From Herbidospora cretacea (GTDB taxonomy: Bacteria; Actinomycetota; Actinomycetes; Streptosporangiales; Streptosporangiaceae), in the NCBI RefSeq assembly GCF_001570605.1, contig NZ_BBXG01000018.1, positions 118,839 to 182,838 of the forward strand: 64,000 bases of DNA, read 5' to 3'. Of the stretch, positions 36,846-45,562 are shown piece after piece (the stretch's first letter is position 1; the number at the start of each line of letters is the position of its first letter). A model generated the notes under the pieces. The model was not told the DNA's origin. It saw only the letters and a program-made list of their open reading frames with translations, and did not search any database. The translations under genes were made by a program, and so were the position numbers.

Positions 36846-37927
36846 GTGGCGCAGATCGTGAAGCGGAGCTACAGGTATCGCTTCTATCCGACCTCCCGGC
36901 AGGCTGAGGAGCTCACCCGGACATTCGGCTGCGTACCGCGCTGACGGAGTGGAAGCGCACCGAGGAACTGGGTTTTCTCAACGAGGTTTCCTCTGTGCCG
37001 TTGCAGCAGGCCTTGCGGCATCTGCAGGCGGCGTTCACGAATTTCTTCGCCAAACGGGCCGGATACCCAGTGTTCAGGTCCCGCAAGGGTTCGCGGGCGT
37101 CGGCCGAGTACACCAGGTCGGCATTCCGCTGGCGTGAGGGCAGGCTGACTCTGGCCAAGATTGACGGCCCGCTGGACATCGTGTGGTCGCGTCCTCTTCC
37201 CGAGGGTGCGGATCCGTCCACGGTCACCGTCTCCAGGGATGCAGCGGGACGCTGGCACGTGTCCATCCGGGTGGAGGAGAAGATCGCTCCGCTGCCCCAA
37301 GTCGAGGCCATGATCGGGCTGGATGCGGGAGTCGCCGCCCTTGCGTCGCTGTCCACCGGGGAGAAGATCCCCAACCCCAAGTACGAGCAGGTCGACCGGA
37401 GAAAGCTCGCCAGGGCCCTTCGCGCCATGGCCCGTAAGGCGAGGGGCAGCAGCAACCGAGAAAAGGCGAGACGGGTCGTCGCCCGGATCCATTCGCGCAT
37501 CGCCGATCGGCGACGCGATCATCTGCACAAGGTCACGACACGGCTTGTCCGCGAGAACCAAGTGATCGTCGTGGAAGACCTGGCTGTCCGGAACATGGTG
37601 AAGAACCGTTCCCTGGCCCGCGCCGTCTCGGATGCGAGCTGGCGTGAGATGCGCTCCATGTTGACGTACAAAGCGGCTTGGTACGGGCGGGACCTGCTGG
37701 TCGTCGACCGCTGGTTGCCCTCCAGCAAGCTGTGCTCGGCCTGCGGTGCCGTGGCGGCCGCGATGCCGCTCAGCGTCCGTGACTGGGTCTGCGTTTGCGG
37801 CGCGAGCCACGACCGGGACGTCAACGCGGCCAAGAACATCCTCGCCGCAGGGCTTGCGGAGAGGCTAAACGCCTGCGGAGCCGGTGTAAGACCCGAAGAG
37901 GTTCCTCTGGCGGGTGACCGGTCGTGA
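36846..37927 (+). pseudogene. tnpB: TnpB (RNA-guided nuclease family) gene broken by an internal deletion
   Basis: A GTG at 36846 begins the normal TnpB N-terminus (KRSYRYRFYPTSRQAEEL) but the frame stops at 36942-36944. Homology resumes in another frame at about 36935 (TALTEWKRTEELGFLNEV), so roughly 25-30 codons after the FGCV motif are missing and the frame is shifted. The rest is intact to 37927: RuvC Asp (IGLDAGVAAL, codon 37322), Glu (VIVVEDLAV, codon 37574), zinc finger CSACG/CVCG and final Asp (RDVNAAKN, codon 37817). A GTG at 36995 with GAGG upstream could still make a 310-residue protein without the N-terminus. TnpB proteins are RNA-guided endonucleases; this one is probably inactive. 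Confidence 0.85.
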
Positions 37928-37949
37928 AGCAGGAACCTCCATGGGGATG

Positions 37950-39743
37950 TCAACCAGGTGTGACGACGGCGAAGCCCGGGTCGGGGTCGTCGAGGAGTCC
38001 GAGCAGCCGGGTCAGGGTTCCCGGGTCGCCCTCGTGGTCGCCCGGGGGCCGGCCCTTCAGCAGGCCGAGGAACTCCGGTTTGCTCAGGCGGAGCCGCAGG
38101 TCCGCGGGGCCGCCCGGGCCGATGATGAGGGCGCCGTTGGACAGGACGGTGCGGCGGTGCTCGCCGGTGTCGGTGAGGTTCCAGTCGATCGACAGGGTCT
38201 CGTTCCACGCCTTCGGGCCGTTCACCCGGATCGCGACCGCGTCGAGCAGCTGGTCGAGGGTGAGCGCGGTCAGCACGTCGGGGGCGGCGGTGTCGGCGCC
38301 CGACGGGAAGGTGTGCCGGGCGGTGAGTTCGAGGGCGGCGGTCAGGTAGAAGTTGCGCCAGACGCCGTTCTCGGCGTGCTGGCCGAGGCGGGTGTAGACC
38401 TCGGTGAGCCTGCGGCGGGCCTCGGCGTGCGAGGGGGCGGCGAAGACGGCGTGGTTGAGCAGGGTGGCGGCGAACCTGAGGTCGCCGTCCTGGATGTAGC
38501 GGGTGGCCATGGCGACGGTGGCCGAGGGGCCGCCGAGGCATTCGACGTAGCGTCGCGACTGCTCGACCGGCGGGTGTTCCCACAGGTGGGCGGGGTTGCC
38601 GTCGAACCAGCCGAGGTAGCGCTGGTAGATCGCCTTGACGTTGTGGCTGACCGAGCCGTAGTAGCCGCGGGTGCTCCAGGTGGTCTCCAGGCCGGGCGGG
38701 AGCTCCATCCGTTCGGCGATCTCCGTGGCGGTGAGGCCCTGGTTGATCATGCGCAGGGTCTGGTCGTGGAGGTAGGCGTACAGATCCCGCTGGTCCTGGA
38801 CGAGCCGGGTGATCCGCTCGCGGCCCCAGGTCGGCCAGTGGTGGGAGGCGAAGGCGACGTCGGCGTGCGGGACGAACAGGTCGAGGACCTGGTTGAGGTA
38901 GCGGGACCACATCCGGGCGTCCCGGACCTGGGCGCCGCGCAGGGTGCCGAGGTTGTGCTGGGTGTGGGTGGCGTTCTCGGCCAGGCACAGGGCGCGCAGG
39001 TCGGGGAGCAGCAGGTTCATCTCGGCCGGGGCCTCGGTGCCGGGGGTGAGCTGGAAGACGATCCGGACGCCGTCGACGGTCTCGAGCTGGCCCGTGGACG
39101 TGACGTCGACGGTCGGGGGGAGCAGGCTGACCGTGCCCTGCGAGGTGGTCAGGCCGAGGCCGCAGCCGATCTGGCCCTCGGGGGAGACGGGGAGGGCCAT
39201 GCCGTACATGTAGACGCCGCGGCGGACCATGGCGGTGCCGGCGTAGACGTTCTCGGCGACGGCGTGCTCCAGGAAACCGGCCGGGGCGATGATCGGGATG
39301 TCCCGGCCGTCGGTGACGCCGCGCACGCCGCCGTAGTGGTCGACGTGGGAGTGGGTGTAGATCACGCCGGTGACGGGGCGGTCGCCGCGATGGCCCCGGT
39401 AGAGCCTGAGGGCCGCTTCGGCGCACTCGGTGGAGAGCAGCGGGTCGATGACGACGACGCCGCGCTCGCCCTCGACGAGGGTCATGTTCGACAGGTCGAG
39501 GCCGCGCACCTGCCAGACGCCCTCGGTCACCTCGTAGAGACCCTGCTTGGCGCACAGCCTGCTCTGCCGCCACAGGCTCGGGTCGGCCGAGGCGGGGGTC
39601 TCCTGCTCCAGGAATCGGTAGGCGTCGGCGTTCCAGACGATCCGGCCGTCGGCCGACCTGATCAGCGCCGGATCGAGGCGGGCGGCGAATCCCCGGTCGG
39701 CGTCGGCGAAGTCGGTCTGGTCGTGGAAGGGAAGGTCGGCCAT
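37950..39743 (-). CDS. Alkyl/aryl-sulfatase, SdsA-type (MBL fold)
   Basis: A 597-residue sulfatase. The metal motif THSHVDHYGG (about residues 128-137), later Glu/His ligands (LCLAENATHT, FASHHWPTWGR) and the dimerisation domain with helices in RRYVECLGG... characterise the SdsA1/BDS1 alkylsulfatases, which hydrolyse long-chain alkyl sulfates to alcohol and sulfate. The last ~120 residues are an SCP2-like lipid-binding domain (LTLDQLLDAVAIRVNG). No signal peptide is visible, so unlike Pseudomonas SdsA1 it is likely cytoplasmic. The gene's stop is at the edge of the TnpB remnant. Physiological substrate unknown. Confidence 0.9.
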   Translation of the reverse strand: MADLPFHDQTDFADADRGFAARLDPALIRSADGRIVWNADAYRFLEQETPASADPSLWRQSRLCAKQGLYEVTEGVWQVRGLDLSNMTLVEGERGVVVIDPLLSTECAEAALRLYRGHRGDRPVTGVIYTHSHVDHYGGVRGVTDGRDIPIIAPAGFLEHAVAENVYAGTAMVRRGVYMYGMALPVSPEGQIGCGLGLTTSQGTVSLLPPTVDVTSTGQLETVDGVRIVFQLTPGTEAPAEMNLLLPDLRALCLAENATHTQHNLGTLRGAQVRDARMWSRYLNQVLDLFVPHADVAFASHHWPTWGRERITRLVQDQRDLYAYLHDQTLRMINQGLTATEIAERMELPPGLETTWSTRGYYGSVSHNVKAIYQRYLGWFDGNPAHLWEHPPVEQSRRYVECLGGPSATVAMATRYIQDGDLRFAATLLNHAVFAAPSHAEARRRLTEVYTRLGQHAENGVWRNFYLTAALELTARHTFPSGADTAAPDVLTALTLDQLLDAVAIRVNGPKAWNETLSIDWNLTDTGEHRRTVLSNGALIIGPGGPADLRLRLSKPEFLGLLKGRPPGDHEGDPGTLTRLLGLLDDPDPGFAVVTPG

Positions 39744-39781
39744 GAAAGCGGTCGTTCCCTGCCAAAAGTAACGCTACGGGT

Positions 39782-40720
39782 CTAATTCGGTACGTGGTTG
39801 CGCAGCCTCAGCTCCGTCGGGAACGGCGCGAAGAACGTCTGGTCCTGGACGTAGGCGGCCGCCTCCCCCTTCGCGTGGTGCAGCAGCAGGGTCATCGGCA
39901 CGGTGAGGGCCACCTGGTGCCCCTGGTAGGCGTCGATGATCTCCACCAGGTCGGCCCTGCGGGCGTCGTCGAGGGCGTGGCCGACCATGCCGAGGCAGTG
40001 GTGCAGCGCGTTGACGTTGCGGCCGATCGAGGCCTTGCGCGACAGGGCGCTCTGGAAGGCGACCGTGTAGTCGCGCTCCAGCTCCTCGCGGGGCGCGCTG
40101 CCCGCCCGGGCGACCACCCGTCCGGCGGCCCGGTAGCCCTCGGGGTCGTGGGCGAGCAGCTGCATCTTGTGGCGTGAGTGGAAGGCGACCAGGTCGCGCG
40201 GCTTCCAGTCGGCCTCGAACAGGGTGCGCAGCCGGGCGTGCGCGAAGATCCGCTCGACGAACTGCTCGCGGAGCACGGCGTCGTTGAGGCGGCCCTCGTC
40301 CTCGACGGGGAGCAGCGGGTAGGCGTCGATGACCCGCTGGGCGAAGACGCCCTTGACGCGGCGGGCGGGATGGTCGTTGTCGTACACGGGGATGCCGTGG
40401 ATCCCGCACGACGGGCTCTTGGACTTGAAGACGTAGCCGTCGACCTCAAGGGTGGCGATGCGCCGGTCGGCGACCTCGCGCATGGTCGCGGTCAGGTCGA
40501 CGCGGCTCTTGCGGAGCATCAGGCGCTCGCCGTGCTCGCCCTCCTCCAGGCGGAGGGTCTCGCGCGGGGTGCCCAGGCCGGCCTCGACCTCGGGGCAGAA
40601 CGGCACCCAGTCGACGTGTTCGTCGAGCTCCCCGGCGAGGAAGCGGTCACGGCTGTGGCCGCCGTTGAACCGCACCGGCTCACCGATGAGACAGCTGGAG
40701 ACGCCTACGCGTGGTTTCAT
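39782..40720 (-). CDS. DUF523-DUF1722 fusion (TudS-like/YbgA) protein
   Basis: A 312-residue protein. The N-terminal half (1-~155) is DUF523, now known from the TudS thiouracil desulfidase; the three Cys that bind the Fe-S cluster are seen in VSSCLIGEPVRFNGG, FCPEVEAGLGTPRE and SPSCG. The second half is DUF1722 (FHSRHKMQLLAHDPEGY, NALHHCLGMVGHAL). In E. coli the same gene, ybgA, is next to the photolyase gene phrB; here too a photolyase is nearby. The ATG at 40720 overlaps the stop of the ECF sigma gene (ATGA), so it is co-expressed with the sigma factor. Role in UV or sulfur-nucleoside metabolism is inference. Confidence 0.9.
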   Translation of the reverse strand: MKPRVGVSSCLIGEPVRFNGGHSRDRFLAGELDEHVDWVPFCPEVEAGLGTPRETLRLEEGEHGERLMLRKSRVDLTATMREVADRRIATLEVDGYVFKSKSPSCGIHGIPVYDNDHPARRVKGVFAQRVIDAYPLLPVEDEGRLNDAVLREQFVERIFAHARLRTLFEADWKPRDLVAFHSRHKMQLLAHDPEGYRAAGRVVARAGSAPREELERDYTVAFQSALSRKASIGRNVNALHHCLGMVGHALDDARRADLVEIIDAYQGHQVALTVPMTLLLHHAKGEAAAYVQDQTFFAPFPTELRLRNHVPN

Positions 40721-41205
40721 GCGGCCTCGGTCAGAACGGAGTTGAGTTTGTGCAGGGCCCGCGCGGTGCGCGCCTTGACCGTGCCCAGCGGCACGTCGAG
40801 GCGTTCGGCGATCTCGCGCTGGGTCAGGTCGCCGTAGTAGGCCAGCGTGATCGCCTCGCGCTGCACGTCGGGCAGGTGGCGCAGCGCCCGGCGGACCTGG
40901 TCGCGGTCGTCGAGGCGGCGGGCCTGGTCGGCGTGGTCGCTCGGCTCGGGCACCACGTCGAGCGGCACGGTCGCCGGCTGGCGGGCCCGCAGGTAGTCGA
41001 TGGCCCGGTTCCTGGCGATGCCGAGGACCCAGCCCTCCAGGCTGCGGCTCGGGTCGTAGCGGCCTCGCGACCGCCACACCTCGCCGAACACGATCTGGAG
41101 CACGTCCTCCACGTCCTGCTGCGGCACGAAGTGCCGGAGATAGCCGCGGACCAGCGGCGCGTGGCTCCGGTAGCACTCCGTCACCGTGATCTCGTCGCCG
41201 TCCAT
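40717..41205 (-). CDS. ECF RNA polymerase sigma factor, LitS-like by context
   Basis: A 162-residue sigma-70 family ECF factor. Region 2 (QDVEDVLQIVFGEVWRS, WVLGIARNRAIDYLR) and region 4 (LTQREIAERLDVPLGTVKARTARAL) are complete. No anti-sigma gene is adjacent. It lies between a MerR/B12-type regulator gene (84 bp upstream) and the DUF523-DUF1722 gene (overlap 4 bp). In Streptomyces coelicolor a light-induced ECF factor, LitS, is controlled by the B12-binding repressor LitR and directs photolyase and carotenoid genes; the same gene set minus carotenoid genes is here, so a light-responsive role is proposed from context. Confidence 0.85.
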   Translation of the reverse strand: MDGDEITVTECYRSHAPLVRGYLRHFVPQQDVEDVLQIVFGEVWRSRGRYDPSRSLEGWVLGIARNRAIDYLRARQPATVPLDVVPEPSDHADQARRLDDRDQVRRALRHLPDVQREAITLAYYGDLTQREIAERLDVPLGTVKARTARALHKLNSVLTEAA

Positions 41206-41289
41206 GAGACCTCCCCGATCTGGAACTTACTCAAAACCTATTCACTCTCGGGCGTGAGGCGCAAGTGGTTCGACGGGAATATGCCCTGC

Positions 41290-42210
41290 TCAGCGCAGGA
41301 CAGCGCAGATCGACGTGATGGCGTCGTCAAGAGATCGCAGGTGGACGACCCCTTCAGGAAGATCACTCCACCCCGGACCGCCCGCCATGACGACCGAGGC
41401 GGGGCGCAGCCGGGGCAGCGTGGCCAGCGGCGCCGGGTCGCCGGTGCCCGGCTGCTGCGACCACAGGAACACCACGGCCGGGTTGAGCCGCCGCATGGCG
41501 TCGACCAGGGCGTCGTAGGGCATCCGCGCCCCCATCACCCGGCACTCCACCCGGTGGTGGACGGTCAGCGCGGCGGCCAGCGCGAACAGCGGCAGGCTGT
41601 GCTGCTCCTCCTCGGCGCAGGCCAGCAGGACCGGCCTCGGGTGGATCGGCGCGGCCGGCCGTTCGACCAGAGGGGCCAGGGTGGCCAGCACCCGTTCGGA
41701 GAACAGGTGCTCGATGTCGATTCCGGCGCCCGACTCGGCCTGCCGCCGGGAGATCGCGGCGAAGACCGGGACGACCAGGTGGTTCCAGGTGGCCGCGACC
41801 CCCTGGTCGCGCAGCCAGGTCTCCAGGGCGGCGGTGACGAACCACGAGTCGAGGGCCAGGGCGGCGCGGGCGACCCGGGAGGCCGAGTAGACCGGCTCCT
41901 CCCAGCCCGAGTGCTGGACGGGCGGGCCGTCGGGCTCCGCCCGTTCGGGCGCGGGGGCGCGCTGGGCCACGACGAGGATCCGCAGTGCCGCCTCCGCCGC
42001 CTCGGCGGCCGGTGCGCCCGACCGGACCAGGCGGTGCATCTCCTCGATCCGCTGCACGTCGAGCTCGGTGTAGCGCCGGTGCCCCCCGGCCGTCCGCAGG
42101 CTCGGGCCCAGGCCGTAGCGCTGGTCCCAGGTGCGGAGAGTGGGCGCGGGAAGGCCGAACCGGCGGGCCACCGCACCGATGCCGTAACTCGGGGCCTGCT
42201 GTTCCGGCAC
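41290..42210 (-). CDS. MerR-family regulator with cobalamin-binding-like domain (LitR/CarH type)
   Basis: A 306-residue regulator. Residues 8-75 are a MerR winged helix (YGIGAVARRFGLPAPTLRTWDQRYGL). The C-terminus fits the CarH/LitR light sensors: a helical bundle (WNHLVVPVFAAISRR, GIDIEHLFSERVL) and a Rossmann part containing EEEQHSLPLFALAAAL, whose His corresponds to the cobalt ligand of B12-binding domains. Such proteins bind adenosylcobalamin, repress in the dark and release DNA on illumination. GTG start at 42210 with GGAGGTG nine bases upstream. It is divergent from the photolyase gene with an 84-bp shared promoter region. Cobalamin binding is inferred. Confidence 0.85.
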   Translation of the reverse strand: MPEQQAPSYGIGAVARRFGLPAPTLRTWDQRYGLGPSLRTAGGHRRYTELDVQRIEEMHRLVRSGAPAAEAAEAALRILVVAQRAPAPERAEPDGPPVQHSGWEEPVYSASRVARAALALDSWFVTAALETWLRDQGVAATWNHLVVPVFAAISRRQAESGAGIDIEHLFSERVLATLAPLVERPAAPIHPRPVLLACAEEEQHSLPLFALAAALTVHHRVECRVMGARMPYDALVDAMRRLNPAVVFLWSQQPGTGDPAPLATLPRLRPASVVMAGGPGWSDLPEGVVHLRSLDDAITSICAVLR

Positions 42211-42294
42211 GTCCCGTCACCTCCTCACCCGTGCTTTCGGGGGCGGTCGTCGATCGGATGCAACCGGTCACTGGGCGTTGGCGAAGGTACGTGC

Positions 42295-43548
42295 GTGCCG
42301 GACACCATCATTGTCCTCTTCAACAGGGACCTGCGGATCACCGATCACCCCGCTCTGCACCAGGCGTGCCAGGACGCCAGGCAGGTCGTGCCGCTGTTCG
42401 TGATCGACTCGGTCATCCGGCCCCGCGCCCGCGCCGGGTTCCTCATCGAGTGCCTCACCGACCTGCGCGAATCCCTCCGGGAGAGGGGCGCCGACCTGGT
42501 CGTCCGGCGCGGCGACGTGGTGGCCGAGACGATGCGGATCGCGGCCGAGACCGGGGCCACGGCGATCTACACCAGCCGCGACGTGAGCGCCTTCGCCCGC
42601 CGCCGGGAGGAGCGCTTCCGGCGCGAGCGCATCGAGCTGCGCACCTTCCCCGGCATCACCATCGTCCCGCCCGACCAGCTCAAGCCCGCCACCGGGACCC
42701 ACTACAAGGTCTTCACGCCCTACTTCCGGGCCTGGTCGGACATCCAGTGGCGGCCGATCGCCGAGACCCCCGCGACGATCGCGATGCCCGAGGTGAAAGC
42801 CGGCGACATCCCGACGGCCCGGCGCAGGCCCCACCTGCCCGGCGGCGAACGCGAGGTCCGCCGCCGCCTCGACCTGTGGCTGCGCCACTGCCTGCGCGAC
42901 TACGCCGAGGGCCACGACGACCTGGCCGGCGACCACACCTCCCGGCTCAGCCCTTATCTGCGCTTCGGCTGCGTCTCGCCGCTGGAGCTGGCCGTCCGCG
43001 CCGGGGCGTCGGAGGAGTTCGTCCGCCAGCTCTGCTGGCGCGACTTCTACGCCCAGGTCGCGCTCGCCTTCCCCAACCTGCCGCGCGACGACTACCGGCC
43101 CGGCCGGGGCGGCTGGCACCAGGACAAGGAGGCCGAGGACGCCTGGCGCGAGGGCATGACCGGCGTGCCGATCGTCGACGCCGGGATGCGCCAGCTGCTC
43201 GCCGAGAACTGGATGCACAACCGGGCCCGCATGATCGTCGCCTCGTTCCTGACCAAGACGCTGCGCCTCGACTGGCGCGTGGGGGCCGAGCACTTCGAGG
43301 AACTGCTGCTCGACGCGGACATCCCGAACAACTACGGCAACTGGCAGTGGGTCGCCGGGACCGGCAACGACACCCGGCCCAACCGGGTGCTCAACCCGGT
43401 GCGCCAGGCCAAGCGGTTCGACAAGGACGGCGAGTACATCCGCCGCTACGTGCCCGAGCTGGAACACGTGCCGACGGCCACGCTGCACGAGCCCTGGCGG
43501 GCCCCGTCACCGATCCTCGGCTACACCTCGCCGATCTGGCGAAGTTAA
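42295..43548 (+). CDS. phrB: Deoxyribodipyrimidine photolyase
   Basis: A 417-residue cryptochrome/photolyase family protein. The N-terminal antenna domain (IIVLFNRDLRITDHPAL) and FAD-binding domain (ENWMHNRARMIVASFLTKTLRLDWR, DIPNNYGNWQWVAGTGNDTRPNR) are complete, matching class I CPD photolyases that repair UV-made thymine dimers using blue light. GTG start at 42295 with AAGG upstream; a GTG at 42291 in another frame is not used. It is divergent from the MerR/B12-type regulator, and the DUF523-DUF1722 and ECF genes beyond that complete a light/UV-response cluster. Confidence 0.93.
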   Translation: MPDTIIVLFNRDLRITDHPALHQACQDARQVVPLFVIDSVIRPRARAGFLIECLTDLRESLRERGADLVVRRGDVVAETMRIAAETGATAIYTSRDVSAFARRREERFRRERIELRTFPGITIVPPDQLKPATGTHYKVFTPYFRAWSDIQWRPIAETPATIAMPEVKAGDIPTARRRPHLPGGEREVRRRLDLWLRHCLRDYAEGHDDLAGDHTSRLSPYLRFGCVSPLELAVRAGASEEFVRQLCWRDFYAQVALAFPNLPRDDYRPGRGGWHQDKEAEDAWREGMTGVPIVDAGMRQLLAENWMHNRARMIVASFLTKTLRLDWRVGAEHFEELLLDADIPNNYGNWQWVAGTGNDTRPNRVLNPVRQAKRFDKDGEYIRRYVPELEHVPTATLHEPWRAPSPILGYTSPIWRS

Positions 43549-43550
43549 CC

Positions 43551-43582
43551 CCGAATGAATAATCGGTCATTGACCTATTCGG
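43551..43582. promoter_or_regulatory. Nested palindromes before the phosphate transporter
   Basis: CCGAAT (43551-43556) pairs with ATTCGG (43577-43582), and within it GGTCATTGACC (43565-43575) is an 11-bp palindrome. It follows the photolyase stop by two bases and is ~40 bp before the transporter start; it may be a regulator site or a short terminator. Confidence 0.35.
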
Positions 43583-43620
43583 AGGTATAGAGCGGGCACT
43601 CGTGCCTAATGTGTGAGGGT

Positions 43621-44769
43621 ATGACTGCTGACCTGGTTCTGCTGATCGTGGTCGTGCTGACGGCGCTGTCGTTCGACTTCACCAACGGGTTCCACGACAC
43701 CGCCAACGCCATGGCGACGTCCATCGCCACCGGGGCGCTGAGGCCCAAAGTCGCGGTGGCGCTGTCGGCGATCCTCAACTTCGTCGGCGCCTTCCTGTCG
43801 CTCAAAGTGGCGGCGACCATCGCCAACGGCATCGTCGACAGCGGCGCCATCACCCTCACCGTGGTCTTCGCCGGACTGGTCGGCGGTCTCGCCTGGAACC
43901 TGGTGACCTGGTACTACGGCATCCCGTCGAGCTCCTCGCACGCCCTGATCGGCGGCGTCGTCGGCGCCACCCTGCTGGCGTCGGGCGTCAAGGCGGTCAA
44001 AGGGGAGGGACTGGTCTCCCACGTCATCATCCCGGCCGTCCTGGCCCCGATCGCCGCCATCGTGGTCGCCACGATCGGCACCTACCTGGTGTACGTGCTG
44101 ACCCGGAAGGTCGCCGAGAACACCCGGGCCAGGGGCTTCAGGATCGGCCAGATCGGCTCGGCCTCGCTGGTGTCGCTCGCCCACGGCACCAACGATGCCC
44201 AGAAGACGATGGGCATCATCACCCTCGCCCTGATCGCCAACGGCACCATCACCAAGAACTCCGGCACCCCCTTCTGGGTGATCCTGTGCAGCGCCACCGC
44301 CATCGCGGCCGGCACCTACATCGGCGGATGGCGCGTCATCCGGACCCTCGGCAAGGGCCTGACCGACATCGAGACCCCGCAGGGCTTCGCGGCCGAGACG
44401 TCGTCGGCGACGGTCATCCTGACCTCGACCCACTTCGGCTTCCCGCTCTCCACCACCCAGGTTTGCACGGGCTCCGTCATCGGCGCCGGCCTCGGCAAGC
44501 GGCTGGCCGAGGTCCGCTGGGGCGTCGCGGCCCGCATGGGCGTCGCCTGGCTGATCACCCTGCCCGCCGCCGCCTTCGTCGGCGCCGTCGCCTTCGGCGC
44601 GGCCCAGCTCATCGGCGGGACCCTGGGCGTCATCGTGGTCTTCGTCGCGGCCGTCGTCTTCGCCGCCCTGCTCTACCTGGCCTCCCGCAAGACGGCCGTC
44701 AACGCCGGGAACGTCAACGACGAGTGGGTCGGGCGGGGCGTGCCCAGCCGGGTGGGGACCCCGGTATGA
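43621..44769 (+). CDS. pit: Low-affinity inorganic phosphate transporter, PiT family
   Basis: A 382-residue membrane protein with about 10-11 helices. The two PiT signatures, DFTNGFHDTANA (near the start) and SLAHGTNDAQKTMG (~190), are intact. PiT proteins carry metal-phosphate with protons across the cytoplasmic membrane. The start is either ATG 43621 (MTADLV) or ATG 43609; the downstream one has GAGG only two bases upstream. It overlaps by 4 bp with the next small membrane gene, so both are co-translated. A DUF47 regulator, often beside pit genes, is not present. Confidence 0.92.
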   Translation: MTADLVLLIVVVLTALSFDFTNGFHDTANAMATSIATGALRPKVAVALSAILNFVGAFLSLKVAATIANGIVDSGAITLTVVFAGLVGGLAWNLVTWYYGIPSSSSHALIGGVVGATLLASGVKAVKGEGLVSHVIIPAVLAPIAAIVVATIGTYLVYVLTRKVAENTRARGFRIGQIGSASLVSLAHGTNDAQKTMGIITLALIANGTITKNSGTPFWVILCSATAIAAGTYIGGWRVIRTLGKGLTDIETPQGFAAETSSATVILTSTHFGFPLSTTQVCTGSVIGAGLGKRLAEVRWGVAARMGVAWLITLPAAAFVGAVAFGAAQLIGGTLGVIVVFVAAVVFAALLYLASRKTAVNAGNVNDEWVGRGVPSRVGTPV

Positions 44770-44969
44770 ACGACTACGTCGACCTCGCCGCGCTCTGGCG
44801 CGTCATGGTGGCGGCCCTGGTCGGCGGCGTCGGCATCGCCGCCCTGTTCTCGGTCGGCCTCGTCGGCATCTCCTCGGGCCGCGTCGCCGCCAGGATCGCG
44901 GGCGGGGCCTGCTTCGTCCTCGTGATCGCGGGGGTCCTGCTGGGTGTGTACGTCATGCTCGACAAATAG
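44766..44969 (+). CDS. Small two-helix membrane protein coupled to the phosphate transporter
   Basis: A 67-residue protein with two hydrophobic helices (~10-34 and ~42-64) joined by SGRVAARIAGG. It begins inside the stop of the phosphate transporter (ATGA), which suggests translational coupling and perhaps an accessory subunit role. Small proteins of this type accompany pit genes in other actinobacteria; function is not known. Too short for family assignment. Confidence 0.8.
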   Translation: MNDYVDLAALWRVMVAALVGGVGIAALFSVGLVGISSGRVAARIAGGACFVLVIAGVLLGVYVMLDK

Positions 44970-45011
44970 GCTCACGCCTAGCACACCGGACAATCAGGGG
45001 AGGAGAACCGC

Positions 45012-45551
45012 GTGGCCCTCGTCGAAGCGGTCAGCAGGTCGGCGGAGTACACCTTCACCAAGCCCAATCAGGGCGTCATCACGCTGGTCGCCGGGCTCGG
45101 CGTCGAAGGAGACGCCCACTACGGCGAGAAGGTCCGGCACCGCAGCCGGGTCGCCCGCACCCCCGACGCCCCCAACCTGCGCCAGGTCCACCTCATCCAC
45201 GCCGAACTGTTCGAGGAACTGGCCCGGAACGGCTTCACCGTGACGCCCGGCCAGATCGGCGAGAACGTCACCACCAGGGGCGTCGACCTCCTCGGCCTGC
45301 CCACCGGCACCCTGCTGCGCATCGGGCCCGAGGCCGTGGTGGAGGTGACCGGGCTGCGCAACCCGTGTGCCCAGATCGACGGCTTCCGGCACGGCCTGCT
45401 GAAGGAGGTGCTCGACCGCGACGAGAACGGCGAGCTGGTCAGGAAGGCCGGGATCATGAGCGTCGTGCTCAAGGGCGGCGAGATCCGCCCGGGTGACGCC
45501 ATCGAGGTGACCCTGCCCGACGGGCCCCATCGGAAGCTGGAGCCCGTCTGA
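45012..45551 (+). CDS. MOSC domain protein
   Basis: A 179-residue MOSC protein. MOSC domains bind molybdenum cofactor or act as sulfur carriers; key features are GDAHYGEKVRHRSR, PGQIGENVTTRGVDL and the conserved cysteine in LRNPCAQIDGF. The GTG at 45012 has GGGGAGGAG about seven bases upstream. It is 42 bp after the small membrane gene and 11 bp before the end of the convergent small acidic gene. Substrate unknown; related to YiiM-type proteins that act on N-hydroxylated compounds. Confidence 0.88.
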   Translation: MALVEAVSRSAEYTFTKPNQGVITLVAGLGVEGDAHYGEKVRHRSRVARTPDAPNLRQVHLIHAELFEELARNGFTVTPGQIGENVTTRGVDLLGLPTGTLLRIGPEAVVEVTGLRNPCAQIDGFRHGLLKEVLDRDENGELVRKAGIMSVVLKGGEIRPGDAIEVTLPDGPHRKLEPV

Positions 45552-45562
45552 CAGGAGACGGC

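Larger units (their letters stand above)
36781..37952 (+). mobile_element. IS1341/IS605-type element remnant between treZ and the alkylsulfatase
   Basis: The stretch between two metabolic genes holds a single TnpB reading frame, a left-side hairpin and, after the tnpB stop, the sequence GTGAAGCAGGAACCTCC typical of the 3' side of actinobacterial TnpB elements. No TnpA transposase gene is present, so it belongs to the TnpB-only type that would need a TnpA in trans. Exact ends and target duplication cannot be fixed; IS605-type elements make none. The alkylsulfatase stop codon lies at the right edge. Confidence 0.6.

Noticed and set aside
36884..37810. Minus-strand 308-residue frame over the TnpB gene
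   Set aside because: Antisense shadow; the TnpB motifs are on the plus strand.
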